Part shown: positions 33,985-44,375 of the stretch, one piece after another
How the letters are laid out: the number at the start of each line of letters is the position of its first letter
Position numbering within the stretch: the stretch's first letter is position 1
From: Aphrocallistes beatrix
Lineage: Eukaryota > Porifera > Hexactinellida > Sceptrulophora > Aphrocallistidae
Reading direction: 5' to 3'
DNA length: 64,000 bases
Assembly: GCA_963281255.1 (NCBI GenBank)
Contig: OY725502.1
Span: forward strand, 1,612,001-1,676,000
Notes under the pieces: generated by a model
The model's input: only the letters and a program-made list of their open reading frames with translations
The model's database searches: none
Told to the model about the DNA's origin: nothing
Program-made: the position numbers and the translations under genes

Positions 33985-34790
33985 TACTGTATATAAGGCC
34001 TCAGAGTAACTTCACCAGGGATGCGGTAGAAGATGGCTGAACTAATACATGAGCTGCCTTAAATCATTAACAAAGCACAATAGAGCTTAGGAATGCATTA
34101 CCAGCATATATAAATATGGTATCAAAGTACCCATATCCGTTGTTAAAATTTAGATTAGTCACCATATGGTTGCGCAATAGGGTATATTTGTGACCAATTT
34201 GGTGATTTTAAATTCAATGGTTTATGAGATATTCGACAAATTACCAAATTTGACCAATATGATAAATTATCTAATAACTCGTAAACCATTGAATTTAGAC
34301 AAATAAATTATATTATCACTTAATTGGAAGTAGTATATTCGCTATCAAATGGAATTACATTTGAATGTGTAGCTGTTGCAATTTTCAAGATATAACTCAA
34401 ACTGACCAAAACACGTTTCCATAGCAACACTGGAATGTAGCAACATTGCATGAAAAATTCCAAAAATTTTCGTATTAACTCATTCACATCTCAGTTCTAT
34501 GCGAAAAATTTTATAATAAAACACTTAGAAGTGCCCTTTAAACGACCTCTGAAAATCACCAAATTGGTCACAAATATACCCTAGTGCGCAACCATATGGT
34601 GACTAATCTAAATTTTAACAACGGATATGGGTACTTTGACACCATATTTATATATGCTGGTAATACATTCCTAAGCTCTATTGTGCTTTGTTAATGATTT
34701 AAGGCAGCTCATGTATTAGTTCAACCATCTTCTACCGCATCCCTAGTCCCAAATTCGCAAGTTACTCTGAGGCCTTATTATAGTAGGCTA
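33985..34790. repeat. Repeat C arranged as a palindrome
   Basis: 33,985-34,220 and 34,540-34,790 are inverted complements (AACTAATACATGAGCTGCCT / AGGCAGCTCATGTATTAGTT; GGGTATATTTGTGACCAATT / AATTGGTCACAAATATACCC). The ~320-bp spacer is AT-rich. It is the uninterrupted form of the repeat split at 27,692. Confidence 0.8.
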
Positions 34791-34952
34791 TGCATCAGTT
34801 TATTTAGGTTTTAGTATATAAATAAATGTGTTTAAAATATTCTATGTTACGGTTCAATAATATATTTGCTTGATCATGTAGTCCTCGAGAATGCGTAAAT
34901 ATTGGTGTTACAATTCAAATTTGGAGTTGTTTCAGCATGATGGTTATAAAAT

Positions 34953-35435
34953 TTAGCTCGAACTTGGCTCTTCCATTTCAGAGGGGACGTCTCCATTCAA
35001 AATGCTCATCAAATTCTTAAATTCTTCATAATCAATCTGACAGTTCCCATCTGCATCTATCTGTTGCATAACTGCGTCCACCTCTTCATCTGACATCTCC
35101 ACTCCTATATTTGACATGTGCTTCTTTAATTCATGACGGCTGATGAATCCATCGCCATTTCCGTCAAACATTCGAAACATTTTCCGTGTCCTATCATCTT
35201 CTGTCATTTGGCTCTTCTTCTTTCTATTTTCTATGGATGTAATCAATTCATCCAACTCTATCCTTCCATCCCCATTTCGATCTGCTTCTTTATAGATCTT
35301 TTTCAATTCCTTTTCATTTTTATATATTCCCAAAGACTTTAGCATTCCACGCATCTCACTTAGAGTAACTACTCCGTCTCCGTTCTTATCCATGAGTTTG
35401 AACAACTCTCCGTAGTCATCAGATGAACCTGCCAT
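34953..35435 (-). CDS. Calmodulin-like protein, four EF-hands
   Basis: 160 residues, single exon, close to calmodulin's 149. Four EF-hand loops: DKNGDGVVTLSE (about 18-29), DRNGDGRIELDE, DGNGDGFISRHE and DADGNCQIDYEE. All keep the Asp at position 1 and Glu at position 12, so four calcium sites are expected. The linker KKKSQMTEDDRTRKMF resembles calmodulin's central helix but the sequence is too diverged to be calmodulin itself. Cytosolic, no targeting signal. The ATG at 35,435 lies ~250 bp from the MULE insertion, which separates it from the divergent paralogue at 42,622. The native upstream region is therefore displaced. Confidence 0.9.
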   Translation of the reverse strand: MAGSSDDYGELFKLMDKNGDGVVTLSEMRGMLKSLGIYKNEKELKKIYKEADRNGDGRIELDELITSIENRKKKSQMTEDDRTRKMFRMFDGNGDGFISRHELKKHMSNIGVEMSDEEVDAVMQQIDADGNCQIDYEEFKNLMSILNGDVPSEMEEPSSS

Positions 35436-35686
35436 TATGAATCTAAATGTATTAATTCTTCACATTATATTACTCACTAAATTTGATTTAAATATGTGCC
35501 ACCAGAGAGCAATTACAAGTCTGAATAGTGAAGTTTGGTGATAAGACTAAACTTCTGAATTCCCACAATAATATTTGAGCCTACTCTAATTACTCACATT
35601 CTAACATACGCTACTTCTTATTTTAATCCTTTACAACTTGTTTCACATTTGTCCCCTTTTTGCGAAAATTTACTCCAATCAACGTT

Positions 35687-35695
35687 CCTATTGTG
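35687..35695. repeat. Target-site duplication, left
   Basis: CCTATTGTG, identical to 42,408-42,416. Nine bp is typical of Mutator/Foldback insertions. The exact limit is ambiguous within 7-11 bp because element and flank share bases. Confidence 0.8.
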
Positions 35696-35734
35696 ATGAG
35701 TGTGAAGTTGGCAGCGAAATAAATTAACAAAATC

Positions 35735-36392
35735 GAGCACACTTTAACACGCTATAATTGCAATTCCAGGAAACGTAGAGAGGTGTCATTTGGAATTTAA
35801 CAATACTAGCCTAGGAGGTTTCTGTCATTTTAATTTCATTTCAAACTGACACCCCAGTGGCACATGATGAGATTGCAAAATTATGGAAAATTTGATAAAA
35901 TATTCACTTTTCTTAAAATCGAGCACACTTTAACACGCAATAATTGCAATTCCAGGAGACGTAGAGGGGTGTCATTTGGAATATAACAATACTAGCCTAG
36001 GAGGTTTCTGTCATTTTAATTTCATTCCAATCTGACACCCCAGTGGCACATGATGAGATTGCAAAATTATGGAAAATTTGATAAAATATTCACTTTTTCT
36101 AAAATCGAGCACACTTTAACACGCTATAATTGCAATTCCAGGACACGTAGAGAGGTGTCATTTGGAATATAACAATACTAGCCTAGGAGGTTTCTGTCAT
36201 TTTAATTTCATTTCAATCTGACACCCCAGTGGCACATGATGAGATTGCAAAATTATGGAAAATTTGAAAAAATATTCACTTTTCCTAAAATCGAGCACAC
36301 TTTAACACGCTATAATTGCGATTCCAGGATACGTAGAGGGGTGTCATTTGGAAAATAGCAATACTAGCCTAGGAGGTTTCTATCATTTCAGC
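35735..36392. repeat. Left foldback arm, ~186-bp tandem repeats
   Basis: GAGCACACTTTAACACGC recurs at 35,735, 35,921, 36,107 and 36,293, exactly 186 bp apart. The fourth unit stops after about 100 bp at TTTCTATCATTTCAGC. Units differ by a few substitutions. Confidence 0.95.
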
Positions 36393-36569
36393 GGCATCCC
36401 AGATAGTATGTATTTCCTATCTCCACACCTAAATTATTGCACAACAATACTTTCATTACAATATGTTAAAGTCTACTAATATGAAAGATTACTAACTAGA
36501 TATTAGCCTGTACAGCTTCTATTTCAAACTGATTTCTAAACTTTTATCTATGTAGAGCTAGGAAATATC
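36393..36569 (-). promoter_or_regulatory. Transposase 3' flank
   Basis: AT-rich, between the stop codon at 36,570 and the left arm. It should hold the transposase poly(A) site; no single signal stands out. Confidence 0.3.
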
Positions 36570-39500
36570 TCATTGAATTGGATCAAATTCTTCTACGTAA
36601 CTTTCAGTCATTACATTCTTCACTGTATTGACTTTTGTCACTGGTTGAAAATGACTGAAGTATAAACGTAAATACAACCTCTTCTCAGTTAAATCATGTA
36701 CATTTTGCTTGCCATTGAATCCATATCCTGAAAATTTGTTCCAACAACGAAGTACATCTTTAAATACGAAAATATCCGTTTGAAGGAGTTGAGCTGCTAA
36801 AAACAATTCTAAGTCGGTCCCCCACGACCCTACTCTATCCATCATACTTACAGAAATATATTCCTCTATGGTATTACATTGTTGCTCAGGAAGTAAATCG
36901 CAATGCGATGTGCAATAGTTTGTACATTCGGTTCGATATTTATTTTTCATATTCTTAATTAATAACTCCCTAAATTCTCTATGATAATGATCTGAACCAG
37001 TTACAACATAAGATAACGAACTAAAAAGACAATTCCCATCTGGAGATACTCGCTTTTCCTTTGAAGGGGCTAACTTTCTAATTTCTAAACTTTTATCAAA
37101 AGCCTCATTTTCATAAATTACACCGCTTACATATGTAAACATGAATTCTTTACATTTCTGGCGTTGCCAATCAGAAGTAACAGGAGAAAATTGTCCTTGA
37201 TCATGAAAAATAACATCACTTGAATTTTTTACTAGATCGAAGATACTGTCATCACTTTGCACATCGTTGGAATTTATTTCAGATATTTGTACTTTCTTAA
37301 TCGGTTTCCCTCTTCTTATTTTCTTTTTTCGCTTAGGTTTAAATGTAAGGTTTTTTTGTTTCGTACTTATTTCATTAAATTTTGTTTTGGACAATTGACA
37401 TTGTTTGAAATAACTTCGCTTTCTTTTTCGTCGTTCCCAAATTTCTTCGAATTGTGTGTTGTCTTTTTCCCTATTGATCTTGGTTCTTTTCAACAATTTG
37501 CTGCTAATTTGAAGAAAACCAAAATCAAATGCTTTAATTCTACCACAAAGCCCTTCATAAATTCGTCTAATAAAATCACCCGGTCTCAGTTTTATTTCGT
37601 CTTTCAAAATAGTATGCTTAACAATTTTAATCCAATTTTCCACAATCGAGTTTGTAAAAGTGACGTCTAACTTTCCAGGGAACAAAGTCGGACCAATAAT
37701 CACCCCGGTCCATAAAGGACATATTGGCATATAATGTGTTACCAAAAACCCAGGCAAATCAGGTAAATAATATCTGTGGTTCACTTCTAGAGATATAGTT
37801 TGGGGTCGAGTTTGTAAATCTTGTACGAAAGATTTACTCTTCTGTAGAATGGAATCAAAATGTTTTCCAAAAGGAGACTTATTTCTATATGTCATACAAT
37901 CTCCTAGTTCATTAGATAATTCCTCATCAATTTCTGACAAATAATCCATTCCGAGCTCATGATTTTCATTACAGTGAAATATTGCATTCTCAAGCTTTTT
38001 TATGTACTGCTCTACTTCAGGGTATCTCATTCGAGATAAACATGATATGCACAAGGACGTAAATAATTGGTCCACTTCTTCTAGAGTTGTACAACTTGTA
38101 ATCCGTGCCATTATAAACATCATCACTCGTTTAGTTTCTTTCGTGGGCCTTAATTTATGTTCAATCTTGTAGCTGAAACGGTTCATTATATGTGCGGAGC
38201 ATATATGAATCATAGTTTTTATCCTGTTGCTACCAATTTCCTTTTGGTTAACTTTTTGCCAGCAAGCATCCAAGTATATGTCTAGAGTTTGAGAATTAAA
38301 GCAGTTACAAACACTATGTAACATAGCCCAGCTAAAATCTACTTCAACATGTGTAGGAATAATTTCTTCAGTTAATACCTTTTTTACGTTATAGAACCAT
38401 TTGTTTAAGAAATGACTAATTTCAACATTAGTATGCTCACTGCTTATCATCTCCGCAAGTGGAATGGGAGAAGTTTTAGCTTCAGGATGTCTCACTGTTA
38501 AAGCATAATACAAGATTTTTTTGTGGAATTTATCTATTTTTCTTACAATGGAACCAGTTGCATCCAAATGCAATATCAAGTTTCCAGGTTGAAGTTTTTT
38601 GATAATGCGTATTTGTTCCTCTGTGTGCATATGGATGACAATGGGATATCGAGATACCGTCTGTATGTAACCATTAAGAATTGTCCCTTTAATATTACTA
38701 TCATAGGTTTTTTGAGTGATTATGATATCTTGCCACATATCATCACTCATTCTGCTTTTTGAATCATGTTCTGATTTAACTTTTCGAAGGGCCTCTTGAG
38801 ATTTCAGAAAGTTCAGATTGCCATGTTTCGCAACGTCTAAACTGTTAGATTGTTCAAATTGTTTGTAATGAAAATTACTCGCAGAATTATGAGCCAATTG
38901 TCCAGCAACTAAAATCCTTTCTTGGCCGGATAATTTTCGCGAAAATGTGGTTATATTATCAAAGTGCTGATAAGAAATAGATCCTGAAACATGTACCTCA
39001 ACAAGAACATTTTCTGTCGCAGGATTAGGAATATTTTGTATCTGAAATTCATATTTTAAACAGTTTTTGAATTTACAAATTGCTTCTCCAACAAGATACG
39101 AGCAGTTTCGGATAGTAGATTTGTTGATACGATGGTAGTGAAATTTGATGACGCAAAATGGGGAAAATTTTGAAAATTTTTGACTGAAAATGTTTGTCCA
39201 TTCGGTTTTCAATTGTTTTCCATTTATTTGTGGCGAAATATCGTCCCATTCTCTTTTATTCAGTGAGAATTCAAAATATTTTGGATATTCGAATTTGCTC
39301 TCGTTTTTCCTTTCAGCAGTTTTGCTTGATATCGAATTATCCAGAAGTGAAAACTTTTCAAATTCACCATAATTGTTTGGGGACGAAATAGGTATAGAGT
39401 TACGGTTTCTCTCCTCAGTATGAATATACGTAAAATTTGAATCAGTAGAACTTGTACTAGTACTCTCTAAATTTTCTAGAGTGATACTTTGAGATTGTGG

Positions 39501-39974
39501 AAGAAGAGATCTTCCAGTTGGAGTGAGAAAATATTTTGCTGGGAATTGTTGAAAATTAATACTAATTGGTAAACTCTGAAGAGGTTTATCAAGTTCATCA
39601 GACATTAGTAAACCCAGAAATTCGTGATGAATTTTTGTTTGGTTTTTGCGCCATATGTTCATTATTTTTGCACGTTGACAAGCACGATTTCTCCCAAAAA
39701 TATGTTTAGATAACTTAACCCACAATGAATATGGGTAACGCCAATTCTGGTTCTCTTTTAGATATTTTTCGACGTCAGACCATTTGATTTCCAAAGCAAA
39801 CAATGCATTCACAATTAGAGATAGCATAGCCTTTCGAGAATTTCCGTCAACTAAAAATCAGTAGATAATAACAATTAGGTTGAAAATAGTTAATATTTAA
39901 CTTAGAAATTACTTACCTTGTAAGGATCCAGGGTTGGTTTCAATATCACCACATCGGAGTATCAAAGAACTCAT
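36570..39974 (-). CDS. MULE transposase with N-terminal 2A-like motif and C-terminal OTU cysteine protease domain
   Basis: Two exons: 39,974-39,917 and 39,850-36,570, with a 66-bp GTAAGT...TTTTTAG intron, giving 1,112 residues. The ATG is the first in frame, 33 bases after a TAA. Exon 1 encodes RCGDIETNPGS, a 2A-like D-x-E-x-N-P-G motif with Ser in place of the final Pro. Residues ~250-285 hold a Cys/His cluster, a likely zinc-type DNA-binding domain. Catalytic candidates are D449 (HLDATGSIV), D524 (VEVDFSWAML) and E757 (SIVENWIK), with CSAHIMNRF between the last two as in MULE transposases. A Lys/Arg-rich nuclear-signal-like stretch spans ~825-872. Residues ~950-1090 are an OTU domain with catalytic DGNC (C960) and a C-terminal His (YFSHFQP). 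No stops or frameshifts. Confidence 0.8.
39851..39916 (-). other. 66-bp intron of the transposase gene
   Basis: Donor CAAG|GTAAGTAA and acceptor CTGATTTTTAG|TTGAC. Joining restores one frame across both exons, with no stop between the 2A-like exon and the long exon. Confidence 0.75.
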
Positions 39975-40555
39975 AGCGTGGTAGTTGGAAAAAATATTAA
40001 TTTAAGATGAAAATAAATACGTATATGATTCGAGAAAGGCCAAAATTATAAATAAGATAATTTCAAATGGATAATAATAGTACTTATACTGAGGCTAGTT
40101 ATATAATTACGCATATGATTACGTATATTATGAAGAAGCTCGATATATGTTACTTGATTAGTTGCAGTGATTTATTAATATAGAGTCATAGACGTATTAT
40201 TACATAATAATTAAGAAATGGCAGACTTCTATGATTTCAGGATATAATGGTTACAAAACCTAATTCGAGAGCATACGATAACAGATTTTCAAGATATCTA
40301 TTATAATTTGACCGATTACTGATGGTCTGTTGAGCGTTAGTAACCTCACCTGGGCGTACTGTGAAGTCAATGTATGCATTCAGCATGACAAATTTACATT
40401 AATTTTCTCAACGTACTCAGTCATCAAATAGTAATGGCCAACCGATCAATTCGTTATTTGCAGGAGAAGTCTTTAAGCAGTCAATATCTATCAACACACT
40501 TTGGTATTACTAAGAATGGATACTTAACACAAAGTATGTAAGTATAATCATACTT
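39975..40555 (-). promoter_or_regulatory. Transposase upstream region
   Basis: 580 bp of AT-rich unique sequence between the first exon and the right arm. It presumably carries the promoter. No clear TATA box at the usual distance. Confidence 0.35.
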
Positions 40556-42375
40556 TGCAATCTCATCATGTGCCACTGGGGTGTCAGATTGGAATGAAAT
40601 TAAAATGACAGAAACCTCCTAGGCTAGTATTGCTATATTCCAAATGACACCCCTCTACGTGTCCTGGAATCGCAATTATAGCGTGTTAAAGTGTGCTCGA
40701 TTTTAGGAAAAGTGAATATTTTTTTAAATTTTCCATAATTTTGCAATCTCATCATGTGCCACTGGGGTGTCAGATTGAAATGAAATTAAAATGACAGAAA
40801 CCTCCTAGGCTAGTATTGTTATATTCCAAATGACACCTCTCTACGTGTCCTGGAATTGCAATTATAGCGTGTTAAAGTGTGCTCGATTTTAGGAAAAGTG
40901 AATATTTTTTTAAATTTTCCATAATTTTGCAATCTCATCATGTGCCACTGGGGTGTCAGATTGAATTGAAATTAAAATGACAGAAACCTCCTAGGCTAGT
41001 ATTGCTATATTCCAAATGACACCCCTCTACGTGTCCTGGAATCGCAATTATAGCGTGTTAAAGTGTGCTCGATTTAGGAAAAGTGAATATTTTATCAAAT
41101 TTTCCATAATTTTGCAATCTCATCATGTGCCACTGGGGTGTCAGATTGAAATGAAATTAAAATGACAGAAACCTCCTAGGCTAGTATTGTTATATTCCAA
41201 ATGACACCTCTCTACGTGTCCTGGAATTGCAATTATAGCGTGTTAAAGTGTGCTCGATTTTAGGAAAAGTGAATATTTTTTTAAATTTTCCATAATTTTG
41301 CAATCTCATCATGTGCCACTGGGGTGTCAGATTGAATTGAAATTAAAATGACAGAAACCTCCTAGGCTAGTATTGCTATATTCCAAATGACACCCCTCTA
41401 CGTGTCCTGGAATCGCAATTATAGCGTGTTAAAGTGTGCTCGATTTAGGAAAAGTGAATATTTTATCAAATTTTCCATAATTTTGCAATCTCATCATGTG
41501 CCACTGGGGTGTCAGATTGAAATTAAATTAAAATGACAGAAACCTCCTAGGCTAGTATTGTTATATTCCAAATGACACCCCTCTACGTGTCCTGGAATTG
41601 CAATTATAGCGTGTTAAAGTGTGCTCGATTTTAGGAAAAGTGAATATTTTTTTAAATTTTCCATAATTTTGCAATCTCATCATGTGCCACTGGGGTGTCA
41701 GATTGAATTGAAATTAAAATGACAGAAACCTCCTAGGCTAGTATTGCTATATTCCAAATGACACCCCTCTACGTGTCCTGGAATCGCAATTATAGCGTGT
41801 TAAAGTGTGCTCGATTTAGGAAAAGTGAATATTTTATCAAATTTTCCATAATTTTGCAATCTCATCATGTGCCACTGGGGTGTCAGATTGAAATGAAATT
41901 AAAATGACAGAAACCTCCTAGGCTAGTATTGTTATATTCCAAATGACACCTCTCTACGTGTCCTGGAATTGCAATTATAGCGTGTTAAAGTGTGCTCGAT
42001 TTTAGGAAAAGTGAATATTTTTTTAAATTTTCCATAATTTTGCAATCTCATCATGTGCCACTGGGGTGTCAGATTGAATTGAAATTAAAATGACAGAAAC
42101 CTCCTAGGCTAGTATTGCTATATTCCAAATGACACCCCTCTACGTGTCCTGGAATCGCAATTATAGCGTGTTAAAGTGTGCTCGATTTAGGAAAAGTGAA
42201 TATTTTATCAAATTTTCCATAATTTTGCAATCTCATCATGTGCCACTGGGGTGTCAGATTGAAATTAAATTAAAATGACAGAAACCTCCTAGGCTAGTAT
42301 TGTTATATTCCAAATGACACCCCTCTACGTGTCCTGGAATTGCAATTATAGCGTGTTAAAGTGTGCTCGATTTTG
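40556..42375. repeat. Right foldback arm, ten ~186-bp units in a higher-order array
   Basis: GCAATCTCATCATG starts units at 40,557, 40,743, 40,929, 41,114, 41,300, 41,485, 41,671, 41,856, 42,042 and 42,227. Spacing alternates 186/185 from the third unit on. Variants alternate too: GAATTG/GCTATATT/AATCGC/ATTTAGG units against GAAATG or GAAATT/GTTATATT/AATTGC/ATTTTAGG units. Every fourth unit is most alike (4 with 8, 6 with 10). Confidence 0.95.
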
Positions 42376-42407
42376 TTAATTTATTTCGCTGCCAACTTCA
42401 CACTCAT

Positions 42408-42416
42408 CCTATTGTG
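42408..42416. repeat. Target-site duplication, right
   Basis: CCTATTGTG, matching 35,687-35,695. Confidence 0.8.
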
Positions 42417-42621
42417 ACAGGTGACTAGAAATAATTTGTATTGTTTGCAATCTTGTTGAATAAGAATGGATGGAATGACCTTCCTATGTTTTGTCTCGTC
42501 GCCAAATCTAAAGAAAGGATTTCAAACGGACTTCATACTTAAAGCAGGACAAAGGAATACGAATATATTATACGGTACAAGTAATTTAGGAAATTTATCT
42601 AAAAGGTTCAATCAGATATAA

Positions 42622-43065
42622 ATGGCATCCCTATGTAATGATGTCCAGGATCCTACACGTCTGATCTCGCTAATGGACAACGATGCAGATGGAAAAGCTA
42701 CTGTGACCGAAAAGTTCCAGGATGGAAACGTGTCAAAAGCAATAGCTTCAGAAAATAATGAAACAAAAGAGCTGGAAGAGCTCGTGGATTATGTAGAAAA
42801 TGCTAAAAATAGTGAACAAGTTGAAGAAATGAAAGCTCGAAAAATGTTCGATTTATTCGACAAAAACAGAGATGGGTTTATTTGCCCAATGGAAATGAAG
42901 GAAGCCTTAACAATGACGGGAGTGGAGGTGACGGATGAAGAGGTGGACGCTATTATTCAGCAAATAGATGAAGACGGTAACGGACTCATTGATTATGAAG
43001 AATTTAAGATCATGTTATGCATTCTGAATGGAGTCGCCGACTGTGATGAGGGAGAAGCTACGTAG
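42622..43065 (+). CDS. Divergent calmodulin-like protein with degenerate N-lobe
   Basis: 147 residues, single exon. The C-terminal half has two good EF-hands: DKNRDGFICPME and DEDGNGLIDYEE, in helices very like the paralogue at 34,953 (VTDEEVDAIIQQID against MSDEEVDAVMQQID). In the N-terminal half only one damaged loop is visible (DNDADGKATVTE), and the second hand is replaced by acidic sequence around EELVDYVENAKNSEQ. Two, perhaps three, calcium sites are expected. The pair is head to head; the MULE sits between them, ending 206 bp before this ATG. Confidence 0.85.
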   Translation: MASLCNDVQDPTRLISLMDNDADGKATVTEKFQDGNVSKAIASENNETKELEELVDYVENAKNSEQVEEMKARKMFDLFDKNRDGFICPMEMKEALTMTGVEVTDEEVDAIIQQIDEDGNGLIDYEEFKIMLCILNGVADCDEGEAT

Positions 43066-43477
43066 TGCGAGCTAACTCAATTCAATATCCATCATTGACT
43101 GATGTTCCAGAAACGCAGCTTCATAATAATATTTATAATCATTAGTATATTTAGCTCACGATGTTATCTCTGAATCAAAGAAATAATATAATTTTATGAA
43201 AAATCTTAATACAAAAGGATCCTAAATTAGTAATTTAGAATGACTATTCTAAGAATAGTAAGACATTTTTAGTTCACTTTTCTATAGAATTCTTAGATTT
43301 GGCTAAGAAATCTCACCATTTTAATAAATTATTTTAATTAACCTTGAAATAACGGCGAATAACGAACGCCCCTGGTGATTTCCATTCAAAAAATAGCAGG
43401 ATATGGTATTTTATTTAATCGAAATCGAAATCGAAATAGTTTTAATGGACTAGATTATTAGTTAGTTGGATACTAGA
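43066..43477. other. Gene-free 3' flanks
   Basis: The converging 3' ends of the calmodulin-like gene and UQCC1 lie here. AT-rich with a short GAAATC repeat near 43,420. Confidence 0.4.
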
Positions 43478-44287
43478 CTAATTGACAGTGATGTGACTCC
43501 GTCTTGGTCTAACATCAGTTGGGCTGAACGGTAGCCAACTAATCTCTCCTTTCAGTACTTTAACAGGAGTCCAACTTTCTGTGTGCTGAGCCTGACGGCG
43601 TATGTATTCCACTAGCATGTCTACTAACAAAACACATTCTGGATCTGACTTGAAGAAGTTCCTCCAAACAGCAGAGGCGAGCTTGGCATCAGTCGACATG
43701 ATTCCTTCGTCATATGCTAGTGTGAGCCCAAGGAACTGTGTTCCTAATTCATATACGCTTTTTTTCTGTCCAATAGTCCCAATCCCACCAAGCATCTTCA
43801 CTCGATACTCGACATCTTTCCAAAATAGAGTAATTAAGACTTTAGTTAGTAACTTTCCATTTTCACCTTCTTGTTTGAATCGAACAATACATAGCCACAA
43901 ATGCAGCTGTATTATGAAAAACCATGACTGTAGAGTATCCGGGAGTCTGAAAACAGTGAAAAACTTAGCATAATCTACCTCTTTCAGGCAAATATCGTAC
44001 ATCTTGATGCATGTGTTCTCGAGATTATACTTCTTCACCGTATCACCATATATCCAGAGGTATGCCTTATTATACCACTTAGCAATGCGTGGTCTCAGGT
44101 CATGTGGTATCAGGTGTTTGGGGGGAGTAATAGATTTTGGAATTTGAGTATCTGTTGAGAAGAGGCATCTTAGAGGAAGTGAAAAATATCTGGCACTAGA
44201 TGCGTTGTGAAAATGTGTATAGTATCTACAAAGCATTAGCTCGCTAAAGATCTTACATGTTAATTTGCTTAAGTAGCATACATACAT
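43478..44287 (-). CDS. UQCC1: Ubiquinol-cytochrome c reductase assembly chaperone 1 (CBP3 family)
   Basis: 269 residues, close to the usual ~300. Diagnostic blocks: LPDTLQSWFFIIQLHLWLCI (about 125-144), VRFKQEGENGKLL, LFWKDVEYRVKMLG, then AYDEGIMSTDAKLASAVWRN. These match the ubiquinol-cytochrome c chaperone domain. The family binds newly made cytochrome b in the mitochondrial matrix and hands it to complex III assembly. The first ~50 residues are poor in acidic residues and rich in Arg, Tyr, Ser and Leu, as expected for a mitochondrial targeting peptide. Single exon. It lies 88 bp downstream of the transporter gene on the same strand. Confidence 0.88.
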   Translation of the reverse strand: MYVCYLSKLTCKIFSELMLCRYYTHFHNASSARYFSLPLRCLFSTDTQIPKSITPPKHLIPHDLRPRIAKWYNKAYLWIYGDTVKKYNLENTCIKMYDICLKEVDYAKFFTVFRLPDTLQSWFFIIQLHLWLCIVRFKQEGENGKLLTKVLITLFWKDVEYRVKMLGGIGTIGQKKSVYELGTQFLGLTLAYDEGIMSTDAKLASAVWRNFFKSDPECVLLVDMLVEYIRRQAQHTESWTPVKVLKGEISWLPFSPTDVRPRRSHITVN

Positions 44288-44375
44288 ACATATACAAATG
44301 GCTCATGTGAATTGGAATAATTTTAATTAATCGTTTGAGAAGTACAGCGTACATTTTACATGCTATTCCGCTTGC

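Larger units (their letters stand above)
35696..42407 (-). mobile_element. Complete foldback-type Mutator-like (MULE; FB/NOF- or Phantom-like) DNA transposon
   Basis: 6,712 bp between 9-bp target duplications. It begins ATGAGTGTGAAGTTGGCAGC and ends with the exact complement. The inverted ends are long and built of ~186-bp tandem units: left arm 35,696-36,392 (about 3.5 units), right arm 40,556-42,407 (10 units). A single minus-strand two-exon gene (39,974-36,570) encodes a transposase with an OTU domain. Long inverted ends made of tandem sub-repeats plus 9-bp duplications match Drosophila FB-NOF and the FB-like termini described for Phantom MULEs. Everything needed for mobility seems present. 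It lies between two divergent calmodulin-like genes. Confidence 0.85.

Noticed and set aside
37257..39391. Plus-strand open frames of 60-137 codons within the transposase
   Set aside because: Antisense to the 1,112-residue protein, hydrophobic low-complexity translations without family similarity.
36570..39827. Transposase start at 39,827
   Set aside because: A spliced upstream exon with ATG, in-frame upstream stop and good splice sites extends the same frame; the internal Met is less likely.
40556..42375. CRISPR-like array
   Set aside because: Units are ~186 bp without distinct spacers and are mirrored at the other end of a eukaryotic transposon; they are foldback arm repeats.
35687..42416. 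The 1,085-codon frame as a host OTU deubiquitinase gene
   Set aside because: It lies inside inverted arms with a target duplication and has a D-D-E transposase core, so it belongs to the transposon.
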